DNA of 64,000 bases from Bryobacterales bacterium (lineage in GTDB: Bacteria > Acidobacteriota > Terriglobia > Bryobacterales > Bryobacteraceae). The position numbers and the translations under genes were made by a program. Each line of letters opens with the position of its first letter. The stretch's first letter is position 1. Below are positions 57,958 to 64,000 of the stretch, piece by piece. The stretch spans positions 145,701 to 209,700 of the forward strand of contig PLRS01000071.1 of assembly GCA_003164035.1 (NCBI GenBank), read 5' to 3'. Below the pieces are notes generated by a model. That model was not told the DNA's origin, made no database searches, and worked only from the letters and a program-made list of their open reading frames with translations.

Positions 57958-59252
57958 AGCATTCGCTGTGCTTGCCCGCCAATCGGTGGCAGTGGCTTCA
58001 GTTCCTGCCACACCAGATAACCCACCGCGTCCGAAACATGCGTCCGCATCCGATCGCGGTCTTTGTCGAGTTGGTAACCGTCCGTTTTGTAAGTCACTTG
58101 TTCAAAATCCTGTATCAGTTCTTTACACTTCTCATCGATAAACAATCCGATTACGCCCGAGGCGGATCGGAGCTTCGCATTGACCAGATTGATTCTTTCC
58201 CTCACCGGCGGATTGCACTTTGGCACGTGATATTCCACCTTCAGGTTTGAGTGCGTCGCGAGGTGTTCCTTGATAATGTCGTAATCTGCCGACCCTGTCG
58301 TCTGCTGATTGCTCCCGGATGCGTCGCCGCATACCACTACACCGACATCGTGTCGCGGATACCGCTTCAGGAACTCCGCGCACGCTTCCTCTGTGGTCGC
58401 CCTGCGAAGGACGATCTCATCCAGCACCCGTACTTGATTTCCGACAATCTGCGCGATTACCGAGCTCATCGGGTCCACGTTGAAGTCCAGCGCCCAGTAC
58501 AATCGCTCCCATGAATTTAGGCTGAGTGTGGTGACGTGGTCATGTTGTGAGAAAGCGCTGTAAACCCGGCTTCCCGCCATGTTCACGTACTCGCCCAGCA
58601 CCTCCTGCCGGAAGAATCGGTCGTCGTAGCTGAGTTCCAACCGCTTGTAAAAGTCCGGCACGTGTTCCAGCAGGTGCCGGTTTTCTCTCGGCCGCGCCTG
58701 GATGCACTCGTACCCCGGGGCCGGACTGTGTACGAACTTCCGGTAAACCCAGTCGTATCCTTTGGGTGTCCACACCCCAAAACCGCACAGCCGCTTCGCT
58801 TTTGGATCCCGTAAACGTCCCTCCAGTCGCAGCCATGCTTCCTCCTGCGTATAAGTCAACTCGTCTACACCGAACCATGCTAAGTTCGTCCCGCGTAGCC
58901 GCTCGAAGTCCTCCAGTGCCCGAAACACGATCCGCGACCGCGTGTCGCTCAACACTAGCGTGTTTTCGGCCTTTTTCATTTCGTATGGGATGCGGTTGGC
59001 GTCGAGTATTTCCAAAATCGCTACTTGCGTCGAATCTCGTAACATGGGATAAGTCGGAGATCCAATCAGACCCATCCGCCCTTGATTTATGTACGTGAGG
59101 CGAATCGCTTCCTGACAGAGCGCTTGGCTTTTTCCGCTCCCGATCGGCCCGGAGAATCCTTTGAACGGCGCTGCCGATTTGTGAAACGCCCTTTGCGCCG
59201 GCAGCGGCTCGTAAACTATGTCTCTTCGGCAGATTCTTCTGGCTCTACCCAC
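57954..59252 (-). CDS. Terminase large subunit
   Basis: 432 aa. The ATPase has Walker A GPIGSGKS (residues 35-42) and Walker B AWFGVDE (125-131). The nuclease has the RNase H-like acidic residues D256 (ALDFNVDP), D310 (CGDASG) and D408 (HVSDAVGYL). All catalytic positions are intact, so the motor could be functional. The start at 59252 is a GTG inside the end of the upstream gene (37-nt overlap) and is uncertain by a few codons. It should pump DNA into the procapsid. Whether it uses a specific pac site or packages host DNA at random cannot be told. Confidence 0.9.
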   Translation of the reverse strand: MGRARRICRRDIVYEPLPAQRAFHKSAAPFKGFSGPIGSGKSQALCQEAIRLTYINQGRMGLIGSPTYPMLRDSTQVAILEILDANRIPYEMKKAENTLVLSDTRSRIVFRALEDFERLRGTNLAWFGVDELTYTQEEAWLRLEGRLRDPKAKRLCGFGVWTPKGYDWVYRKFVHSPAPGYECIQARPRENRHLLEHVPDFYKRLELSYDDRFFRQEVLGEYVNMAGSRVYSAFSQHDHVTTLSLNSWERLYWALDFNVDPMSSVIAQIVGNQVRVLDEIVLRRATTEEACAEFLKRYPRHDVGVVVCGDASGSNQQTTGSADYDIIKEHLATHSNLKVEYHVPKCNPPVRERINLVNAKLRSASGVIGLFIDEKCKELIQDFEQVTYKTDGYQLDKDRDRMRTHVSDAVGYLVWQELKPLPPIGGQAQRML

Positions 59253-59482
59253 CTGACCTGAATCTCCTCTGGCTGTTCCTCAAAATTCCTTTCGAGCTGC
59301 AACACTTTCAAATAATCGCCAATCGAGGGCTTCACCTCTTCTTTCTCGAGCTTCGTTTCAATGTTTGTTCGCAGAGTCGTGAGGAACTCCGACAGCGTAC
59401 GCCCCCCCGGCGTCTCCGACGGTTGCGATTCTTCCTCGCAGCCTGTCATCGCGGCTGTATCGCCATGGCCTGTGTTCTTCAT
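59216..59482 (-). CDS. Small acidic protein before terminase, possible small-terminase analogue
   Basis: 88 aa, very acidic at the C-terminus (VRWVEPEESAEET), with a central helix LSEFLTTLRTNIETKLEKEE and a second (GDYLKVLQLERNFEEQPEE). It is the first gene of the particle operon; terminase starts inside its end. Position suggests a small terminase subunit or packaging adaptor, but no helix-turn-helix is seen. Loss of DNA recognition by the small subunit would fit non-specific packaging, but that is inference. Confidence 0.55.
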   Translation of the reverse strand: MKNTGHGDTAAMTGCEEESQPSETPGGRTLSEFLTTLRTNIETKLEKEEVKPSIGDYLKVLQLERNFEEQPEEIQVRWVEPEESAEET

Positions 59483-59574
59483 CGTGTATCACCCAATAAA
59501 AAAGGCCCCGCCATTTCGGCGAGGCCACAGCCCTCTTCTTCCTGATTTGAGACTATCATCGGCTCCGTCGGCAT
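59479..59574 (-). other. Possible 31-codon leader ORF spanning the terminator
   Basis: An ATG at 59574 opens MPTEPMIVSNQEEEGCGLAE then MAGPFLLGDTR, running through the terminator hairpin; its TGA overlaps the ATG of the first particle gene (ATGA). Translating ribosomes would disturb the hairpin and could allow read-through with coupling. The start context is poor, so this may be chance. Confidence 0.25.
59498..59526 (-). terminator. Rho-independent terminator between asnB and particle operon
   Basis: On the minus strand GGCCTCGCC-GAAAT-GGCGGGGCC is followed by TTTTTT. The 9-bp stem has one G-T pair. It ends asnB transcription about 145 nt after its stop and 16 nt before the ATG of the first particle gene, so the operon is either insulated or regulated by read-through. 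Confidence 0.85.
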
Positions 59575-59669
59575 CCGTGCCGGCTTCGCCCTAAAGTGTT
59601 GAAAAGAATACTGAGAAAAGTTCTAGAAATCTGTGACCGGCATTTCCCGCCGGCTACAGCGCCCTGTGT

Positions 59670-61589
59670 CTACTGCGCTGCCGTGGCCGCCGGTCTTCGA
59701 GCCGCATCCCCCGCGCACGGAACCGTTACCTTCCAGCGCTTCATCCACAGAAACAGCGTCAACAGCCCCCACAGATGGTAACCGGCGTTGATGCGTCTCT
59801 CCATGTGGCAGCGTATCGTCGCCCGAATTGCCGCCTCACGAAACAGCGGCGCCGACGTCAGTACGTCCCCGCTCAGCGTATCTTGCAGCAGTTCGCGCAA
59901 CGGACCCCGAAACCATTCGTGCGTCGGAATGTCGAAGCCCGTCTTCTTGCGGTCCAGAATGCTGTCCGGCAGCTTTCCGCGCAACAGTTCCCGCAGAACG
60001 TACTTCTGCCGAAAACCGCGGATCTTGAGCTTGGAGGGCAGCGAAGCCGCGTATTCCACGATCCGATGATCCAGAAAGGGCGGCCGGACTTCGAGCGAAT
60101 GCGCCATGCTCATCCGGTCCGTCTTATATAGGATATCGTCCGCCAGATAATAATGCTGGTCGAGCGCCAGGTATCTGGATAGCAGGCCGTTTGGCGATAA
60201 GTGGGTCGCCTCTACCAGCCGCCGTAGCGCTCCTCCATCCACCCCCGCGCAAATGCCCCTTCGCTGTTCCCCGGAAAACGTGCCGTTCCAGTAAAAATGG
60301 GCTTCGTCCGGATCGAGCAGGCTTCCTTCCATGAATCTCTTGGCTTTGTAGTCCAGCCCGATCTTTTCGTCTGTCACCGGCATGTAGCGCTCTAACAACC
60401 GCCGCACCAGACGCCTGCCCGCCGCGGGCGTCGTCAGCCGAACCCATCCCGCCAGCCGATCGGCCAGGTAAGTCGTGTATCCCGCAAACAACTCGTCCGC
60501 GCCCTCCCCGCTCAACGCCACCGTCACGTAGCGCCGGCTCATCCGAGACAGATACCAGACTGGCAACGCTCCCGCGTCCGCGCTTGGCTCGTCCGAATAA
60601 TACGCGAAAGCCTCAATGGCATTCCTTAGTTCCGCCTCTGGATTCAAGTCGAATTCGTGATGTTCGGTGCCGTAAATCCGCGCAACCTCGCGAAAATAGC
60701 GGCTCTCGTCGAAACTTCGCCCTGCAAACGAAACCGAGAACGTCTTCAGTTGCCCGCTCGCGGCCGCCGCCGCATAATGCAGTACGGCGGATGAATCCAC
60801 CCCCCCGGAGGCCCACACCCCCAGCGGCACGTCCGCCACCATGTGCTCCCGTACCGCATCCCTCAGCAGTCCGTCCAGCTCCTCTTTGGCCTGCTCGATC
60901 CCAATCCGCCGCGGTTTAAGCTCCGGCAGATTCCACCACGCCCGCAGTTCTACCTTGCCCCGCCGCCATTCCAGCAGGTTCCCCGGCGGCACCTTGCGGA
61001 TTCCCGCAATCAGAGTCCGGCTGCCGGGAACATAGTTCACTCCAAGATATGCGTCCAGGCCTTCCAGATCCAGCTCCCGCGGAATCTGCGGATGCTCCAG
61101 AATGGCTTTCAACTCGCTTCCGAAAAACAATTCCTCGCCCCGCTGGCAATAATACAGCGGCTTGATCCCCATCCGGTCCCGCGCCAGCACCAGCCGCCGC
61201 TCCGGCTCCGTCCACAACGCCGCCGCAAACATGCCCCGCATGCGATCGAAACACGCCGTGTCCCACTCCAGAAACGCTTGCAATACCGTCTCCGTGTCGC
61301 AGTGCGAACGGAATCGGCGCCCCCGCGCTTCCAGTTCTTTCCGTATCTCCAGGTGGTTGTAGATTTCGCCGTTGAAGGCGATCACCGTGCTGCCATCGTC
61401 GCTCACCATCGGTTGATCGCCGCCGCCCAGGTCGATGATCTTCAGCCGCACCGCGCAAAGAGTCGCTTCACTTCCCTCATATACCCCTTGCTGATCCGGA
61501 CCGCGATGGCGCAACGCCTCCGTAATCCTTCGCCCTGTCTCTCCGGCCAAAGCCCGGTTCGTGTATGTGAATCCCGCAATGCCGCACAT
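59670..61589 (-). CDS. asnB: Asparagine synthase (glutamine-hydrolysing), AsnB type
   Basis: 639 aa. The N-terminal glutaminase starts MCGIAGF with catalytic Cys2 and has RLKIIDL, FNGEIYN and the Asp in SHCDTETVL. The synthetase half has the PP-loop SGGVDSS (residues 261-267), then LSGEGADELFAGYTTYLADR and FLDHRIVEYAASLPSKLKIR, and a late KTGFDIPTHEWFRGPLR. It converts aspartate and glutamine to asparagine with ATP, or amidates another carboxylate: many AsnB paralogues of this length serve polysaccharide or peptide modification. The C-terminal ~25 residues (RRPAATAAQ end) are poorly conserved-looking. A terminator follows. Confidence 0.9.
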   Translation of the reverse strand: MCGIAGFTYTNRALAGETGRRITEALRHRGPDQQGVYEGSEATLCAVRLKIIDLGGGDQPMVSDDGSTVIAFNGEIYNHLEIRKELEARGRRFRSHCDTETVLQAFLEWDTACFDRMRGMFAAALWTEPERRLVLARDRMGIKPLYYCQRGEELFFGSELKAILEHPQIPRELDLEGLDAYLGVNYVPGSRTLIAGIRKVPPGNLLEWRRGKVELRAWWNLPELKPRRIGIEQAKEELDGLLRDAVREHMVADVPLGVWASGGVDSSAVLHYAAAAASGQLKTFSVSFAGRSFDESRYFREVARIYGTEHHEFDLNPEAELRNAIEAFAYYSDEPSADAGALPVWYLSRMSRRYVTVALSGEGADELFAGYTTYLADRLAGWVRLTTPAAGRRLVRRLLERYMPVTDEKIGLDYKAKRFMEGSLLDPDEAHFYWNGTFSGEQRRGICAGVDGGALRRLVEATHLSPNGLLSRYLALDQHYYLADDILYKTDRMSMAHSLEVRPPFLDHRIVEYAASLPSKLKIRGFRQKYVLRELLRGKLPDSILDRKKTGFDIPTHEWFRGPLRELLQDTLSGDVLTSAPLFREAAIRATIRCHMERRINAGYHLWGLLTLFLWMKRWKVTVPCAGDAARRPAATAAQ

Positions 61590-61867
61590 TGATTGACTAC
61601 TCGCTCCGTTCCCGTCCAGGATTGCCGGCGCAACTCGCTGCCGCCCGCCGAACAGGCTCGTCCCTCGTCATTGTCCCAGATTTACGGACTCTTGTAACAC
61701 GGCCAATGACTTTGCTCTTAACGCCGAATGTCATCGGTTGGCAAATAGCTATGCGTATGACAAGAAACTGCTCTTACGAGATGCGCTGACTTAGATTAGC
61801 AGCCTGCCGCGCCGGTAAAGGCGTCCTGTTTGGGGGGCTTTGAGAGGCCCGCGAATGCGGCCGGCAA
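61590..61867. other. Intergenic region upstream of asnB, no gene seen
   Basis: The 278-bp gap upstream of asnB and downstream of the gene at 61868. The AT-richer part around 61680-61800 (TTGCTCTTAA, ATAGCTATGCGTATGACAAG) is the likely asnB promoter region, read on the minus strand. No tRNA-like or strong hairpin structure was found. Confidence 0.5.
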
Positions 61868-63976
61868 TCAGACCGCCCAGGTTGCGCTCCACTTGCGCCG
61901 CGCGGGATCGACCGGCGCCATCCCGCGCGGCAGGACGATGGCGGCGGGATCGGGTCCCGGTTCCCGTTCGAAGTCGAGCTGCCATCCGCGCTTCCTCCCG
62001 AGCGGCTCGAGACGAATCGAGATGCGGCCAAAGCGGGTGGGCGATCCCGCAATCGCGAACGGCTCGCCGGCCGCCAGTTCCGCTGAGCCGATGCCCGCCA
62101 GCAGCCGCAGCGATTGGCCATCTTCGAGCGCCAGCATGTGGCGCAGGTAAAGCACGCATTCCGCGCTGGCCCAGTTGTGCGGCATGTCGCCCACGTAGCT
62201 GGCCGCGAGCGACCCTCGAAGCGGCTGTTCCTCCCGCCAGCAATACAGCGGCGTGGCATGGTTCAAAAAGCCGGTAAACGTAGTCCGCGCCCAGTCTTCC
62301 AGCCCCGCCCAGAGATACACGTGGGCGACGAACGCGGCGGCATAGTTCCAGGTGCCCTCGTGCGGCAGCCATCCGGTTTCGGCCGGCATGTCTTCCTGGG
62401 TGCACGCCTGCATCAGGGCGATGTGGCCCTTCACCACCGGGTCGTCTTGATCGAACACCAGGCCGGGGTAGATGGCGTGCGACATGGCCCACTGCGCTAC
62501 CTGCGGCTGCGGCCGGTCCCATGGGTCGGCCTCGTTCCATTGCGCGTCGTTCTTCATCAGCATGGGCAGGTAATCGAAGCCCGCACTGTGGCGGCGCATC
62601 TCCTGCCGGGCCGCGGCCCGGAACGCGGCATCCAGCTCGCGGTGAAAGCGGGCAACCGGTTCGAAGCCCGAAAGCTTCAGCCCGGCGGCCGCTTGCTCCA
62701 CGGCTTTCAACCCCGCCAGCGCCCACACGGTGTTGGTGAACTCGTCCCGCAGCCCGCCCAGTCCGCCATCGCCCATCCCCTTTGGGAACAAGCCGTAGCG
62801 GCCGGATGCGCTGCCCTCCTGAGCGGCTTTGGCGCACAGCCCTCGCAAAAAATCGACCCCGCGCAGCACGTTTGCCCGCATGCTGCGGAAGTAGGTCCAG
62901 TCCTGGCTCAGCTCGGCCTGCCGCACCAGCGTGAACATGGCGATGGCGGTGTCTTTCCAGTGCGCACGGCCGGCGCCGGCAAAAATTCCGCCGTCCTTTT
63001 CCTGCAGCGCCCAGGTGGTTTCCAGACCCTGTTGCGCCTCCCGGTCGTAGCCCAGGTATCGCGCGGCCTCCAGAATAAAGTTCCCGTCCACCACCCACAG
63101 GCCGCGGTAAACCGTGGGCCCCACCTGGAACGTGAGCCGGCCATTCTTCCTCTCGCGCGCTTGCAGCAGGTTGCGCGCGCACGCCGACAGAAACTCGTCA
63201 TAGCGGCCCGGCACGCGCCACTGCACCGGCTCGGCGAAGGGCCGCCACGCGCGCCAGAACTCCCGGGCTTCGGCCAGCAGCGCGTCCGGCTCGGCCAGCC
63301 CGGCGGCGATCTTCTCGAGAGCCTGCCCTTCCTGCGGAAAACGGAAGAACTGCCGCAGAGGCCGATCTGCGCCGGCCGCGCCCCGCTTTCCCTCGAGCAC
63401 CCATTCGACGCCCGTATCGGAGAGCCCCGCGCACGGCTGGTCGCTGGCGAAGAGCAGCCCTCCGCCATTGCCATCGAGGTAAACCGCCCTCCCTTCGCTC
63501 CTCACCGCGCGGCGCGACCGCACTGCAACTACCGGCGCCGCGTGAACCGTGCGCCGCGTGCGCGGGCGAATCTCGACCATGACGTTATCGACGCGTCCCT
63601 CCGCTGCACGGTTGGTGGCGAACGCGGTCAGGTGCAGAAACGCTTCGGCGCGGTCGATCCGGGTATGAACGATGGGGACGGCGGGCGATTCGAGCTCCTG
63701 CCGCGCCACCACATCCGGCTCGACCCCGCTCAGCGAAAAGCCGATCACCGTCTCGAAGCGCCCATGGGCAAAGCCGTAGCGCAATTCGCCGCCCTCGCCC
63801 ACCAGGCTCTTCGCCGGATCGTCGGGAAAGCAGAAGGCTGTCTGTCCCGACAACGGCGCGTAGCGGAAATCGATCGGAATGGCGGATGAGCCGGCACCCA
63901 AGGCGCTTCGGTCGAGCGCAACACCGAGTCCCACGCCCGAGCGCGCGAGGAACTGGCGGCGATTCCAGTGGGGCAT
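61868..63976 (-). CDS. Tat-exported six-hairpin glycosidase-like protein
   Basis: 702 aa. The N-terminus MPHWNRRQFLARSGVGLGVA is a twin-arginine signal (NRRQFLA). The N-terminal third is beta-rich (AFCFPDDPAKSLVGEGGELR, VIGFSLSGVEPDV). From about residue 260 an (alpha/alpha)6 pattern appears: YRGLWVVDGNFILEAARYLG, ALQEKDGGIFAGAGRAHWKD, GLRDEFTNTVWALAGLKAVE, MSHAIYPGLVFDQDDP, ETGWLPHEGTWNYAAAFVAH and HNWASAECVLYLRHMLALED. It should act on a carbohydrate outside the cytoplasm; acidic residues in VDGNF and GWLPHEGTWN are candidate catalytic ones. The specific family and substrate are unknown. Confidence 0.8.
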   Translation of the reverse strand: MPHWNRRQFLARSGVGLGVALDRSALGAGSSAIPIDFRYAPLSGQTAFCFPDDPAKSLVGEGGELRYGFAHGRFETVIGFSLSGVEPDVVARQELESPAVPIVHTRIDRAEAFLHLTAFATNRAAEGRVDNVMVEIRPRTRRTVHAAPVVAVRSRRAVRSEGRAVYLDGNGGGLLFASDQPCAGLSDTGVEWVLEGKRGAAGADRPLRQFFRFPQEGQALEKIAAGLAEPDALLAEAREFWRAWRPFAEPVQWRVPGRYDEFLSACARNLLQARERKNGRLTFQVGPTVYRGLWVVDGNFILEAARYLGYDREAQQGLETTWALQEKDGGIFAGAGRAHWKDTAIAMFTLVRQAELSQDWTYFRSMRANVLRGVDFLRGLCAKAAQEGSASGRYGLFPKGMGDGGLGGLRDEFTNTVWALAGLKAVEQAAAGLKLSGFEPVARFHRELDAAFRAAARQEMRRHSAGFDYLPMLMKNDAQWNEADPWDRPQPQVAQWAMSHAIYPGLVFDQDDPVVKGHIALMQACTQEDMPAETGWLPHEGTWNYAAAFVAHVYLWAGLEDWARTTFTGFLNHATPLYCWREEQPLRGSLAASYVGDMPHNWASAECVLYLRHMLALEDGQSLRLLAGIGSAELAAGEPFAIAGSPTRFGRISIRLEPLGRKRGWQLDFEREPGPDPAAIVLPRGMAPVDPARRKWSATWAV

Positions 63977-64000
63977 AAAGTTTACAGCTTTCAGTTTACA

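Noticed and set aside
42952..59482. Complete active prophage
   Set aside because: No integrase, repressor, replication or lysis genes, and no flanking direct repeats that I could see.
61791..63182. 463-codon minus-strand open frame overlapping the glycosidase-like gene
   Set aside because: Same strand but different frame; Gly/Arg-rich nonsense typical of GC-rich shadow frames.
62114..63889. 591-codon plus-strand open frame
   Set aside because: Antisense shadow of the Tat-exported glycosidase-like gene, which has a signal peptide and conserved motifs.

Overview
The window looks like a chromosomal segment of an acidobacterium, most likely of the Solibacteres/Bryobacterales type (Candidatus Solibacter-like). 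The sequence-level reasons are a TonB receptor with an N-terminal carboxypeptidase-like regulatory domain, ASPIC/UnbV (CRTAC1-type) and NHL proteins, two beta-propeller proteins ending in what I recognise as the Solibacter-type C-terminal domain (TIGR03437), many secreted proteins of unknown role, GC-rich coding DNA and dispersed palindromic repeats. No rRNA, tRNA, CRISPR array, transposase or integrase was seen.

Layout. 1-7.7 kb (minus strand): a cellobiose-use locus with a TonB receptor (cut by the window edge), cellobiose phosphorylase (GH94) and a sodium:solute symporter. 8-21 kb: secreted and periplasmic proteins (wHTH-membrane protein, TPR proteins, a PD40/TPR protein with a CxxCH motif, a CRTAC1-like protein, a FecR-domain protein, a BNR/TIGR03437 protein and a penicillin-acylase-family hydrolase). 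21-25 kb: a decayed gene, receiver-domain signalling proteins, a structured mRNA leader and an FHA-class III cyclase. 25-30 kb: a PafA-like phosphatase, then a two-gene plus-strand island (27034-29174) of unknown function next to a frameshifted gene and a four-hairpin array. 30-42.9 kb: an NHL/TIGR03437 protein, envelope proteins, an orphan ribbon-helix-helix protein, an ATP-grasp/methyltransferase pair, a trypsin-like secreted protease and an O-antigen-ligase-family protein.

42.95-59.5 kb: a compact minus-strand operon for a tailed, phage-derived particle. In transcription order it holds a small acidic protein, terminase large subunit, portal, scaffold-like protein, P22-type coat, a small protein, head-tail proteins, tail tube, tail-assembly chaperones joined by a programmed -1 frameshift (A AAA AAC directly before a stop), a very short tape-measure-like protein, two related distal-tail proteins, an L+J-like tail-tip fusion and a TIM-barrel-like tail protein. 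No integrase, repressor, replication, lysis or attachment-site signal is visible. This order and size recall the Rhodobacter gene transfer agent, so a domesticated, GTA-like particle is the most interesting hypothesis in the window. A plain defective prophage is the main alternative.

59.6-64 kb: an asparagine synthase (AsnB type) and a Tat-exported six-hairpin-glycosidase-like protein. Both flanks of the particle operon are ordinary chromosomal genes (O-antigen ligase, AsnB).
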